A stretch of DNA of 64,000 nucleotides, taken from contig CM055112.1 of the NCBI GenBank assembly GCA_029204225.1, forward strand, positions 45,635,972-45,699,971. The letters are read 5' to 3'. This document shows, one piece after another, positions 53,740 to 64,000 of the stretch (positions are counted from its first letter, which is position 1; each line of letters opens with the position of its first letter). The position numbers and the translations under genes are program-made. The notes below the pieces were generated by a model, which did not search any database, was not told where the DNA came from, and worked only from the letters and a program-made list of their open reading frames with translations. This DNA comes from Diphasiastrum complanatum (lineage: Eukaryota; Streptophyta; Lycopodiopsida; Lycopodiales; Lycopodiaceae).

Positions 53740-55590
53740 CCCTGGTGCATTTATTCATAGTGAAAAGTAGTAGGTACATTGATGAAAAAGATATATACAC
53801 CCCGAAGGGGAAGTTTAAAGAAAAGTAGTCTCAAACAAGAGCAAAGCTTGCAGTAAAGCTAAGATTAATCCAAATCTTGGTATTAAAAATAACAGTGCAT
53901 AAACTATGATGATGTCCGTGGGAGTCTGCCAACTGACTGCAGCAGATCGAAAAAGTGAAGAGGTGGTGAGTCGGCTAATGAAGGGAGATGAGATGTAGCA
54001 GACCCAGCCACTGTCGCCCGTTGTAGAATAGATAGGGCCTGAGCATATTGCAGGGCAATGGAAACACGCTGTTTGAAGGAAGCCACGAGAATAGAACCAA
54101 GAATACCTTGACGCTCTGTCACCTGATGAGAACACATGCGAAGAAAATCCTCAAAGCGTCGATGCAAGGTGCCATAAGTCTCAATAGCCAAAGGAAGGAA
54201 AGCATCAGTGGGGTGCCTGTCGGAGTAGTTTTTTTCCTTCTCTTGTGCTGCGACGCCTGCCGCTTCTCCTGGTGTGAAGGTAGATCAAGGCAATAGGTCA
54301 CCACGGGTGGGATCAGCAACAACAATCTGCCAAGTACGAAGCCCATCCCGAGAGAGGACAATGTCAACACGCCTGCGAGAGGAGTGGGACACGGAAGAAG
54401 AAAGGACATGAGACTGTTCTCTGAGGACATGGAAACCTCCATCTCTGGCTATAGCGGCCGCTGCATCTCTGACAACATCATGCGTAGGTGTGCGCTCACT
54501 CCCAAAAGGACATCGAAGGAGGTGGATAGCAAGAGCATCAATAGGGTGACCACAAACACACCTGGAGAGACCCAAGATCGAAGGATGAGAAAGCCCCAAG
54601 CGAAGACAAAGTGCAGTGGTAAAGATGGCCGAAGACAACCGGAAGGAAGGGATAACAGGCCGAGCTGACAGCCATGCCCTGACACCAGGACCTGCACAAG
54701 AAAGAAGCCGATATCGATGCAACGCCAAAGGAGCCTTAGAGAGCATGCTGGAAAGGGTATGCTTGTGTACGTGCTCCAAGAGGGTCTCTTGCAGGTGATC
54801 TGAGCTGAAAGTGAGGAGTTGCTCAAAAGGAGGAAGACAAGCTTGGGCAAAGAGGGGGAGGAGCTCTCGCACAGCGATGAAGAGGTGCTGGAAAGACAGA
54901 AAACCACTATCCACATGAGCAATGCAATCCGCCAAGAGAGGGTGAAAGCCAGAAAGGAATCGAGAAGACAAAGTAGGGGCGACAAAAGCCCAGCTCCCAA
55001 GAAAAGCTGCAGGTGCAGAAGGAACCATAGAGAGAGACCCACACCTCCACAAGAAATGGGTAACCGAGCCTGGTTCCGAGCTAAAAGGGTCTCCACACCA
55101 TCCAAAGGACCAGGGCCCAAAAGGCGGCCAAAAACATCCACAAGAGAGTTGTCAAAGGAAGATAGGAGATGCAAAAAGTTCGGAGTAGGGGGATAAAGCA
55201 AGACGTCAAGATGCCAAACGTGCCCTGATCGTCGCCCAACTGGGGAAGCAAATCAGAATGAGCAACATCCTCTTGGAGAACCTCACCAAGAAAAGCAAAG
55301 TTGAAGAAAGCAGACCCAAAAGGAACACCCAGAACTCGAATGCCATCTGAAGGAGTGAGGAAACCTTGAGGAGGAAGAAAGTCCAGGGGAAGACCAGCTG
55401 GAGACCATACTAAACACTTGCGGGGCTGAATAGACAAACCAAGAGAAGCCAGCTGCTCAGAGAAATAATGAAATGTGAGGAGCACCATAGGAGCAGGACC
55501 AACAATATGAGTGTCATCAGCACCGAAGGAAATAAGCAGGAGGGAAAGGCCTCTACAGAAGCTCAAAGTGCACGATTGCGTTTTTCGCAT
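53740..55590 (-). pseudogene. Non-LTR retrotransposon 3' part: RT palm/thumb, CCHC and endonuclease-like domain
   Basis: On the minus strand RT starts with FGADDTHIVGPAP (F/YADD motif C) and GIRVLGVPFGSAFF (55590-55081). It goes on in a second frame with LLGPGPLDGVETLLARNQ and RLPISCGGVGLSL (55201-55060), then in a third, 55052-53904, broken by one TGA at 54285. That frame has CVCGHPIDALAIHLLRC, RTPTHDVVRDAAAAIARDGG, RRRVDIVLSRDG, VVADPTR and, past the stop, AAQEKEKNY and FLPLAIETYGTLH. The layout CCHC, then D...D.T, then K...Y fits a PD-(D/E)XK-like nuclease as in R2-type elements. The 5' end is truncated in the RT palm. It is visibly more GC-rich than its surroundings. Confidence 0.75.
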
Positions 55591-55710
55591 CTTCTTTTAG
55601 CATCTTCGCTGGGTCTTAGGCTTTTTACATCCCTTTTGCTTGTTGCTTTGCATGTGCTTGCTTTTCGCATCTTCTTTGAGCATCTTCACTAGGTTTTAGG
55701 CTTTTAACAT
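55583..55710. repeat. 48-bp direct repeat, period 80
   Basis: TTTCGCATCTTCTTTTAGCA and onward (55583-55630) recurs as TTTCGCATCTTCTTTGAGCA (55663-55710) with about five differences over 48 bases. The 32 bases between are T-rich. It lies at the 5' truncation point of the non-LTR element. Confidence 0.8.
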
Positions 55711-56847
55711 CTTCGTGACTCCAGTCGAGCACTCAAGAGAGGATACAGATAGTTGTGGATGCCAAGGAAAAGGTGGGCAACGGCCATGAAAAAAATTCTA
55801 TCCACGAAAGGGAATGATAAAGAAAGAAAGGCTATGGCTCCAAACTCCAGATGTAGGCTCCAAAAAATTATTGATCAGTTGATCTTGATGCGCTACCACT
55901 CCAAAGGATGAGAGTAAAGAATTTTAGGCTCCTCTTGCATGCCACAGGCTTCTTGTGGTTGTCCATGGGCCTATCCATCAATTTCTGGGGCATTAGATGT
56001 AGAGGAGCGTGAATATGTAGGGAGCATGCATCTGTTAGCAAGGTTTGCTTTGCCATCCACTGTGTTTTGAGCCACGTTGGAGCTACATGCATTTTCAACC
56101 TTCCACACCATCTTGCAACCACGCATTTTTGAAGGAGATTAGGAGGACTTCAAAGCAATCTTCTTATTATCATGTGTTTATCTTCTTGTTTTCTCAAGTG
56201 TTTATCAGATAGGGAGTGCATCAGCTTCACATTACCAACCAGCCCAACGCACCTAATAGAAGCATCTATTGCCTGTTGCTTTCGAAAGAGAAGGAGATCA
56301 GTGTCTGGATGTTTTCTTCATAATGTTAACCCACATCTCTTATCTGAACCGCCGTTTCTAGCTCTTTGACAACTCATTTCCAAGCGGTTTCTCTTGAATG
56401 TGGTGAAAGGACTATTTTCTGTGTGGCAGTGACCAGCAATCACATCTGAATTCCACACGAATTGATTTTATTCATGAATGCTTTCGCTTTGTGTTTCGCT
56501 TCGTTTTGCTTCACGATCACTTGGCTATAAGCATAAATCAATTTCAGAGCTCACTTAAGTTTTGTCTCGTTTCGTATAGTTTCGTTTCATTTCGTCTCAT
56601 CTCATTATAGAGCCTGATTGATCTTTTCGTAAATTCTTCTCTTTTGTCTAGTTTTGCTTCATTTTGTTTTGTTTTGTTGCAGAGCTTGACTGGATCGTGA
56701 ATTGTTCTCAAGCAGAAATAATTCGTGATCAGAACAGTTTCGCGAAATTGTTCGCGAATCGTTCGAGAGATTTCTATGAATTCGTTTTCAGAATTTTAAT
56801 GGATTTTTGAATTTGCGCAATTTGCACATCTAGAATTTTTCCATCGG
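55711..56847 (+). mobile_element. Unassigned sequence ending in a probable LTR
   Basis: The last part, about 56400-56847, precedes a PBS and is therefore probably an LTR end. It has repeated TTTCGTTTCGT words (56490-56600) and TTCGCGAAATTGTTCGCGAATCG (56730-56752). A similar TTTCGCGAATAATTCGCGA stands at 63960-63979, near the window end. The start of the LTR is not defined. The 55711-56400 stretch shows nothing else. Confidence 0.4.
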
Positions 56848-56857
56848 TGGTATCAGA
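56848..56857 (+). other. Primer binding site, initiator tRNA-Met type (copia F)
   Basis: TGGTATCAGA followed by CCC matches ten bases of the standard site. It stands 115 bases before the gag ATG at 56963. Confidence 0.7.
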
Positions 56858-56962
56858 CCCTACCTTCGTAATAGTCTGACATAGCCAAAAAGCTATCAGA
56901 TCCAGGAGGCTAAGCATTCAAACAAAGAACCATAAACAAGTGAGAACACAAATTCAAGAGCA

Positions 56963-57760
56963 ATGGCTTCAAATAGTAGCATACAATCCAACACCTCTAC
57001 AATTTTGGATTCATCAGGATCTAACTTCCTAGCATGGAAGGTAAAGACCTTGCTGATAGTAAAGGGAGAAGGATTATTCCCCTGGGTAGATGGCACTGAA
57101 GAGATGCCTACAACAATAGGCAAGGGGCTACACGAATGGAGGGAGGAGAAGGGGATGGCAAAGACCTCACTTCTTTTGTTAGGAAGGTGAAGGATCTATT
57201 CCTTTCACTACACAATTTTGGAGTAGAAAATGCAAGCAACTCACTTAATGTTGAGAGCCTTACCAAGATTATTCCAAACAACTAGAACACTGCTCGCAAA
57301 GGATCCTACAGTGACACTCGAAAAGGCAATCGTCGAGATTCGAGAAGAAGTCGAGGCTCGAGAGAACCTTGATCATAAGGATGCTCTTGATCAAGCTCTC
57401 TACAACAACAAAGAAAAGACAAAAAAACAATCCAAGCCTAAGAAGGACTTAGAAAGCAGGATCCTGATCAGCAAGCAGAAGGAACCAGCAAAGGCAAATG
57501 GAAGAACAAAGAAAGGTCGTAACAACAAAGTAGAGACAAGAACACCTGCGTGAGATGCAAACGCAAAGGACATACTATCGATTCGTGTTGGCTTAATCTG
57601 AAAATTGAGTGTATCCACTGCAGCCATGGACTGCCACCTGAACCCAAGAAACAAATCATCTCAAGACAGACAGGAGAACAATAATAGTTCGTCCCGAGGA
57701 GCCAGAGAGCTCGAAATTGGACGAAGAAAGATTGAATCGTGTAATGATTGATCTATTATT
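56963..57760 (+). pseudogene. Copia F gag, second copy
   Basis: The ATG at 56963 opens MASNSSIQSNTSTILDSSGS, NFLAWKVKTLLIVKGEG and FPWVDGTEEMPTTIGKG, matching 27542 onward. An internal deletion of about 60 codons joins EWREEK to RWDGKDLTSFVRKVKD in another frame. KDPTVTLEKAIVEIREEVEA and KDALDQALYNNKEKTKKQ follow (57230-57553). The zinc knuckle (CVRCKRKGHTIDSC, 57544-57585) is present in the frame after the stop at 57551, with CIHCSHGLPPEPK behind it. No protease follows; the sequence turns non-coding near 57760. Confidence 0.75.
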
Positions 57761-58867
57761 TACAGGCACTGTCACATATCGAAATCATTTTGAAACATCC
57801 TGCTGCACGCATTAAACTTGACATGCATTGAATTTTTTGAAAAATCAATTTTTTTTTTCGTAAATAGCCTAGGAACTAGGAAATCTGCTTTTTGATCTAG
57901 AATTTTCAAAAATAGCTTCATGCAAGAAATATTTTGATCAATCTACCAATTACACATGAAACATGCATCCAAGCATGCATACAGGTCTATTTACACATTT
58001 TCATCAACAAAAAATCACTAAACTGAGTTACAGATAGAACAATTCAAATTTTTTGCAAATTTTAGTTCAAAAATTGCCAAACTTCCAATAGCCATAACTT
58101 TCTCTACAGGACACTAAATTGGTTGCTGTAAAGCACAGTTTAGAGGGAGAGTGGGTCTACAAGGCACTTGCCATTCACCCTAACACCTAGGCTTCACACG
58201 TGCAAGCAATAATAGACCAAAAAATAGGTAGGAGGGCACACTTTTTCAAGGGGGTATGTTCAAAAATCCATCTCCAGACCAATTAGCATCTAATTAAAGG
58301 TTATAAGCACTCTAATAAGGTTCATTAGAGAGGCATAGAGGCTTCTATCAGGTCTAGCAAGCAATCATAAGCCCAGATCATGCAAAAAATGTGTTTTTGG
58401 ACACCTTCAACAAGCAAAACTTTAACATAATGGTGCCTAAGCCTCCCACAACCAAATTGGATGCATGATGGCTCAAAAAAGAGGCAATCCATCATATCTT
58501 TAAGCTTGTAATAAGAACCAATAGTTTCAGACCATCATTTAATAGAATTTCATGCTCAAAAACCCCAAAAATACACTAATTTTTGACTTTTTGAGGCCCC
58601 TAATGGTGTCCAATCCTAACCAAACTTCATGAAAGACTTAGGACAACTTCATTACACCTTTGAAAATGTGCATGGAAATTATTGGCTATGAATTTATGAA
58701 TTATCACAAAATTAGTCCATAAACCATCAAAATAACCATGTCTTTTGACCAATTTTGACAAAATTTGTGGGTCAAATCCACAAATAAGTGCAATCAGATT
58801 TAAATCCTTGTAAACCCATTCCTTTCAAGCACTAAAAGTTTTTGTTTCAAAATTTGAGAGTTGACAT
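57761..58867. other. No gene; AT-rich, perhaps LTR U3 of the next element
   Basis: AT-rich with no convincing frame. The LTR at 58868 may begin within this stretch, but no TG start or second copy was found to place it. Confidence 0.4.
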
Positions 58868-59251
58868 GCAGTACATGCAATATCCATGCATGCAGTTTTA
58901 CATGTGTATCCTTGTTGGTAGTTGAGTTAACTAAGTAAAGTGGACTTTCCATACAACTCCATTGTAGGAATTCGAGCCTCTTTGATGTAGGGAAACTTTG
59001 GCATGTTTTGGGTATATTGTGAATATTGAGATTTTGGTGTTTTGGGCTCATTCTCTCTCTACTTGAGTTTTATGTGTTGATTTTCTCTCTCTACCCGAGA
59101 GCAGGCTAAATTTTTCTCCATAGTGAGCACTTAGAATAATTTCTGATATCCATTTCTCATAGTCAGAAGGTAGTTTTTTTAGTCTGATGTATGCCATTGT
59201 GCTCTTGTCTTAGATTTTTCAAGTAATCTAAAACTTCACATGGTATCAGAG
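58868..59251 (+). mobile_element. Copia LTR 3' part (family C) with PBS
   Basis: It matches 6313-6769 and ends AAAACTTCACA at 59240. TGGTATCAGAG at 59241-59251 is the initiator tRNA-Met PBS (11 bases). Two CTCTCTCTAC(T/C)(T/C)GAG boxes lie at 59052 and 59085. Confidence 0.85.
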
Positions 59252-59661
59252 AGAGCTTCATGCTTTGAAGAGGTGAGGGTGTATACATCAGAACATAAGT
59301 GCTTTTGCTTGCAAGAATTCAGATTTGGGAGAGAAATCCAAACTCACTGACAAACAAGCTATCTGTGGATCATAAGTGAATCAAATCAAGCTTGATCTGC
59401 TCCAGATGAGCCTTGTACGGACAGAGAGCTCACACGTGTGAAATCAGCCCTCTTTGTTTGAGTGCTACTTCTCAAGGAATGATCCAAATTTGATGTTCTA
59501 TAGCTTGTTGGATAGATATTGAAGAGTAGATTGTGTTGCTCAGTTTCTAAATCAATTTGATTTGTTTTTAGAAGAGTTTTAGGCAATCAAAGAGATAGGG
59601 AGATTACTCATCTCGTGTGATATGCCAAAGTGAGCACACATCAGTTCTTTTCACCAATATT
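59252..59661 (+). other. Leader of the family C element, interrupted
   Basis: Non-coding leader after the PBS, with CACACGTGTG at 59431-59440. It is broken at 59661 by the edge of a minus-strand LTR. No gag is seen. Confidence 0.55.
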
Positions 59662-60273
59662 TGTGAAGGATTTCAGATCATTCAAGATCCAATCCATGTC
59701 CCTGATCTTTGGTTACAATACAGAGCAAACTAACAATCCTGATGTAGAAAAATCAGCATCTACATACAAAATGAGATCCAAAATCTAAGAGATACTGATC
59801 AAACATGAACCAAAACATAAAATATGGTTGTTGTTCGTAAAATAACAGTACCCTACTATATTTCACATGTGTGGAACTGAAAATAACAAAATATGAGCAT
59901 TCTACACACAAGATTGCAAGGTATCATCAAGATAGTGCACCAATGGATAGTAGAACCCAACGAGGACCATGTATAATGATGAAATGAGAGAGATAAGAGA
60001 GAAGATGTGTCTCTCCATGAGTCTCATCCTTTTATAGCAGGTCCAAACCCTATCTGGCCACTTGGTTGTCTCTCCAAAATGTAAACCCTACCAAAGTTCA
60101 AATTTGAATCTCTCTCAAACTTGACTACCAACTTTCCCACACTTTCAAAAAGTGTTTATTGAATGTATTTTAAACTAATATAACTTCAAAACGGTTATCT
60201 CTAACTCTAAAATGAGTTTTGGCCTCATATTGACAATTTACCAAAATATGACTAAACTTGTTGAAATCTCTCA
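59662..60273 (-). mobile_element. Complete 3' LTR (family E) of N1 copy 2
   Basis: Read on the minus strand it starts TGAGAGATTTCAACAAG at 60273 after the PPT AAAAGGGAGTG (60274-60284) and ends CTGAAATCCTTCACA at 59662, 612 bases. It matches 27174-27525. Its CACATGTGTG near 59874 replaces the palindrome of that copy. On the minus strand CTATAAAAGGATG near 60035 may be the TATA box. Confidence 0.85.
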
Positions 60274-61065
60274 CACTCCCTTTTCAACTAATTTTGGCAT
60301 AGTTTTAACCATACTACTTTGATCCAAGTTTAGAATAGTCTCCATCCTAAGTATAGATCTCCTTTCTAAGGTTCTAAAATATCTTTCATAATTGATATAG
60401 AGAATAGTGTCCAAATTGGATGCTTCGCTATCTCTTACATCAATTTTACACATCAAGATATAACTAGAACATGAAGAACCAAATAGAATGTGAATCAAAT
60501 GATTCCTCCATGTTTCAAGTTTTGAACTCTCTGGAAAATTACAGCAACCAAACAATAAATGTGAGTGATGACCATTTACTTGCTTGTCTCCTACAACTTT
60601 GTCCTTTCTTGATATGTCTCCACCATAAAACTCCATGAATGAGTCTCCATCTCCATCTTGCCACAAGATATCATCAACACTTGATGACTTGGACATGAAT
60701 GAATGACATAATGAACCTCCATTAGCTTCATTTCCATCAGCAAAACCAGCCAAGAATGCTAGTACAACTCCAACAATAAGATATTGCAAGACAATGTACC
60801 TAGTTTGTCCATATCTTGACAATTTGCACACATTCATATGAAATAGCTCAAACATGAGATAGAACAAGTAAAGTAAACTTGAACAACACTTCCTTGCTGC
60901 TCCTTTGACCTTACTTGAGTTTTCAATAAGTTGCAAAAACAGATCCATAACATCTTTGCCAAATAGCCTTCCTTTGATGCTCTTGACTAGCTCCAAATTG
61001 CCACATTTCCTTTTGTGTTGTTGAGGCCCTTTGAGACCAACCTCTTGATTTTCCTCTTTGTGAGG
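60274..61065 (-). pseudogene. Chimeric copia ORF type N1, second copy (241 codons open)
   Basis: The minus-strand frame 60996-60271 is free of stops and reads ELVKSIKGRLFGKDVMDLFL, KVKGAARKCCSSLLYLFYLM, VCKLSRYGQTRY, LAFLAGFADGNEANGGSLCH and LDTILYINYERYF. It matches 45241-46050 at nucleotide level by eye above 80 per cent, with a 21-base in-frame deletion near SSVDDILWQDG. At its end DQSSMVKT jumps straight to PKLVEKG at the PPT, so the RNase H tail kept in copy 1 is lost here. Hydrophobic runs (SLLYLFYLMFELF, VLAFLAGF) could be membrane segments; that is speculative. No family recognised. Confidence 0.65.
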
Positions 61066-61400
61066 ATTTTATCATGTGTGAACTTCACCACACACCTTAC
61101 AGAATCTTACTGAGGTGTTGTGATTGCACAAGATTGATCAGAGAATAGTATACTTGTAAAATCTATGGCAAGAGCACAATGGCATACATCTGACTGAAAA
61201 ATCTAACTTCTTACTATGATAATTGAATGTCAGAAATAATTCTAAGTGCTCAGTATGGGAAAAACAGGCTGCTCTCGACTAGAGAGAGACAATATTATCA
61301 CATTTGCTTATGGAAAATAAAGCTACATGTTAACCATATAAGTTGGGCAGCATGCAGTTCCGGAATCATAAAAAACGAGCGTAGATGTTGCCGGAAGTTT
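61066..61400 (-). mobile_element. Copia LTR part (family C), minus orientation
   Basis: It is the reverse complement of the family C LTR: minus-strand GATGTATGCCATTGTGCTCT, CACTTAGAATTATTTCTGAC and GTGTGTGGTGAAGTTCACAC match 6313-6769. The left edge at 61066 cuts N1 copy 2. The right edge is approximate. Confidence 0.7.
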
Positions 61401-61488
61401 TCTCTCTCTTGTTAATGTTTCTCTATAGTCAAACTTCTTAAAGGGCCCATTTTAAGCCCATATTTCTCCTAATGATTCAAAGTAAATC

Positions 61489-61900
61489 CTACTTTGGACA
61501 CTTCACATAATTCTCTTCTTCTTGATTGTGACTATCTCCCTCACCAAGTCTCTTGATAGAACCATTTGATCTACTCTCTTTATGAAGACATGTGACTCCA
61601 CTTGCTGCAAAAATGAATTTCTTGGACTCATCACAAAAGAATGTAGAAGAACCATCTCCTTCATGAATGCACTTAGCAACATCTTTTTTCATATATGATC
61701 AAAGAAATCATTAACAACAATCTTTTCCAAGGAAGAACCTTCACCACCATTGATGAAGTTAGCTCTTTCCTTAACTTTTGCATGCTTGCACTTGCCATGA
61801 AGAACCATTGAAACACCATCATTATCCTCAAGACTAGCCAAGTTAGCACAAAGATGAACATCTCCAAGAAGCATATTAGATCTTGACCTAGATCTAGCAT
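61489..61900 (-). pseudogene. Unrecognised ORF next to a family C LTR
   Basis: Minus-strand frames 61874-61689 and 61692-61489 run on from each other with one stop between (NDFFDHI then KKDVAKCIHEGDG). They contain LLGDVHLCANLASLEDNDGV, HGKCKHAKVKERANFINGGE and STFFCDESKKFIFAAS. The Cys/His/Lys content recalls a damaged nucleic-acid-binding region, but no motif is clear. Its place upstream of an LTR is like that of N1 and N2. I do not recognise it. Confidence 0.35.
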
Positions 61901-62775
61901 AAGGAAGGTTTTTACTATTACAAAACTAGAGTCCCTTAAGAGAACCCTATTTGGAGAATGTTCTTACAACCCAATATTTTCCTAGTGGGAAAGATTTTGG
62001 AATGATTCTTAGTTTTTATTAGTTATGTTGGACATATACTCCAGTATCCTCTAAATGATTATGGTTTTGGATTCCAGAAAATTATGATTGATGAATCATA
62101 CAAATCTAAATATTTACGATTGACAGATCATAAATAAATAGTTAATTGTTGCTAGAGGATTATAAGGAATTGTGATGATTCTTAAGTGTGACGATTAATT
62201 CTTGATCTATTAATTGAGTAAGAATTCAGATCAATGTTTTTAATCTCTCTATTTCAATGTTTTATTGAGAGCTTTTGGATCTCACAGACATTTTTCATGA
62301 GATAAGTTATTTAGCTTGTGGAGAAAATAGTTAATCTAGTGGATGCTATTCTGCTATAGTTTATGGTCTGCAGATGCTTGAGTACAGTTCTTTTGATTAG
62401 ATCTGTAGTTATCATAGGGTACAAACAAATCTATTAAGATAAATGACTGTTATTTTCTTGTATTTGATTCTAGACACAGGGGCATTTAACTCAAGAGAGT
62501 ATCTAGGATACTCATAGTTGAGTTTTAATCATTTTATATCTGAATGATTCTCCTAAAGATTCTAGCTGAATGAATTATTATATTTTAGAATTCTGAATTC
62601 TAAGGATATATGTACTTGGAAGCTTTTTGAATTGTATGTCAAAGTTGTGGATAATTTCAAGCTATAATTATTATTTCTCTTTAACTTAATCTCCTAAGTC
62701 AGGTAATATTTCACTCAATGTTTCATGTAAGTGTTTTACGTAAAGATGATATTGCTAACTAATAGAGAGTAAAAC
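61901..62775. other. No gene seen
   Basis: AT-rich sequence with short repeats of GATCATA(C/A)A and ATTATGATTG words (62070-62130). No LTR or ORF of note. Confidence 0.45.
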
Positions 62776-63220
62776 TGTTGGCTGATTCTGACGAATCTCC
62801 AAGATACTCTGATAGAGCTACCCAAGAGCACCTCTCACCTTAGACCGAGGAGGTCTCTGAGAAGATGAGACGAACGAAGATTGAGAGCCGAGGAATACTA
62901 GTAGTAATGACAAGCAAGAATTGTGTAAGCCTCGTGGTGAATCCCGAAAGATGTAATGACCATGTAGGAACTAGTATTTCTAGGCAAATGTAATAAATGC
63001 AAGTAGACCCCTCTTAAAGAAAGTAGAGTGAGCCATCTTTTGATGGTGACCTTTAGTGGAGAGTATTATTCCACTTGTAATTTGTAAAATGTGGAAATTC
63101 CACTAGGATGCCACCTAAGGAGCTCTCTTGCTTATTCAAGAGACTCCCTCTTTGAGAAGAGGAGCTTTTTGTGAAATGTCCCTACTCCATGCTGAAATGA
63201 GAAGAGTCTCCACGAGTTTT
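62776..63220 (+). mobile_element. Solo LTR of element G
   Basis: TGTTGGCTGATTCTGACGAA at 62776 corresponds to TGTTAGCGGATCCCAGAGAA at 33445, and similarity runs to about 63220 (GGAGCTTTTTG). No PPT or ORF lies to its left, and no PBS to its right. This fits a solo LTR or a diverged 5' LTR. The right end is approximate. Confidence 0.6.
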
Positions 63221-64000
63221 GTGTTGGATTTACTCCCACTCTCCTAAATGCTTTTTTTTAATCTGCCTCCATTGTTGCTGCATATTTACTAACGCTGTCA
63301 GCAGCCTGCATATTTACACACAAATTTGCACAGACAAATAAAAGGTAAAAGAATCGCAAACACTGTGTTTTTACACAGGTTATGGTGATAGACAAAAAGG
63401 TGACACTACCCTACAGAATGCCGAAGGTTCCCTAAAAGCTAAGGTGTTCTGTAAATCTTATCCTAAGGCCATTCGTAAGTGTGACCCAATTTTTGCATCA
63501 TCACCAACGTTCACTTCAGCACTGGTTGACGTTGCACCTTTTTTATGCTCACTCCATGCAGTTGCGCTAACAGATTGGACAATGATTGCAACCACCCACA
63601 ATCTCCTACAAACAGCACATTCAGTCTGTACTTTCACATCTGCACACCTGTAATGTTATGTATATATACAAATTTAGGACACCATTCAGATGATGATGAT
63701 CAGATGATCAAGTGAGAGAAGAAGAGACTAAGATAGAAGAGGTTTCATTCCTCATTATAGACAAAATAAGCTTCGTAGGGCACGCGATTTCGTACGCTAT
63801 TATAATGTGCTCTCCCGCATTATCAACTTGTATACATGATATACACTGCTTTTTGTTCTGCATTCGAATTTGTGTTAATATTGCTATGCTTGTTCTTCAT
63901 TTTGTCTGATCTTTCTAGTTGCTCTTTCTGGTAATAGACGATCAACTTTTAGTCTTGTCTTTCGCGAATAATTCGCGATTAATTATCAGTCGAGCACAGT
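63221..64000. other. Unassigned sequence to window end
   Basis: A plus frame at 63444-63653 has no recognised content. The end of the window holds TTTCGCGAATAATTCGCGA (63960-63979), like the sequence before the PBS at 56848, so another LTR of that family may continue beyond 64000. Confidence 0.35.

Noticed and set aside
54384-55196. Plus-strand ORFs opposite the non-LTR element
   Set aside because: They are antisense shadows of the GC-rich minus-strand RT and nuclease frames; their Lys/Arg/Glu-rich content has no motif.

Overview
The window is nuclear DNA of a vascular land plant. It carries one convincing host gene, a two-exon tau-class glutathione S-transferase (50861-51776). The rest is a dense graveyard of plant-type transposable elements: Ty1/copia and Ty3/gypsy LTR retrotransposons primed by initiator tRNA-Met, CACTA (En/Spm) transposase genes, and a 5'-truncated non-LTR element. 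AT-rich unique DNA, repeated nesting and many stop codons suggest a large repeat-rich genome. I lean towards a fern or gymnosperm, but only weakly; nothing here fixes the species.

Layout. 1-837: last exons of a CACTA Transposase_24-like gene with usable splice sites. 1241-3108 (minus): copia relic with an odd ORF. 3110-4010: satellite-like AT-rich repeats built round a palindrome. 4539-5490: relic of an IDGMDQ-type transposase-like gene. 6313-6769: solo copia LTR. 7077-12867: a chromodomain Ty3/gypsy element (Gy-1) with both LTRs, PBS, protease, RT, RNase H, integrase and chromodomain, but no gag. It abuts the gag of a second gypsy family (Gy-2, 12868-14756 and 18894-21710), which is itself split by a minus-strand copia element (14757-18893) flanked by a perfect 5-bp target-site duplication. 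21711-23770 (minus): copia LTR, RNase H and RT fused to Gy-2 gag zinc knuckles. 23772-26050: the best-preserved copia RT/RNase H. 27164-28620: copia LTR/PBS and gag-integrase relic. 28665-30715: CACTA TNP2-like transposase. 30724-33900: a pol-less LTR element with a proline-rich, coiled-coil gag-like ORF.

34537-38330: copia 5' half (LTR, PBS, gag, integrase, RT), fused to a second Gy-2 copy (38331-44313) whose 3' untranslated part holds about 36 copies of a 25-bp minisatellite. 44830-46248 and 60274-61065 (minus): two copies of a chimeric non-autonomous copia derivative in which RNase H is replaced by an unrecognised ORF. 47265-48949 (minus): a second type of chimeric copia ORF, related to the one at 1709-2785. 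50485-52537: GST gene and flanks. 52538-52617: (CT)40. 52648-53572: copia integrase/RT. 53740-55590 (minus): non-LTR retrotransposon with a CCHC plus PD-(D/E)XK-like endonuclease. 56848-57760: copia PBS and gag. 58868-61400: three copia LTRs in nested or facing arrangement. 62776-63220: solo LTR of the pol-less family.

There is no operon logic here. The relations between parts are those of parasites nested in parasites: autonomous copia and gypsy families, non-autonomous derivatives that keep LTR, PBS and PPT but have lost RT, and a CACTA family. The most noteworthy features are two families of chimeric copia-derived ORFs, recurrent breakpoints at one spot in copia RT, a hairpin array in the Gy-1 leader, and a CACACGTGTG palindrome recurring in unrelated LTRs. 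I worked by eye; family names are by motif recognition, and boundaries marked approximate are so.
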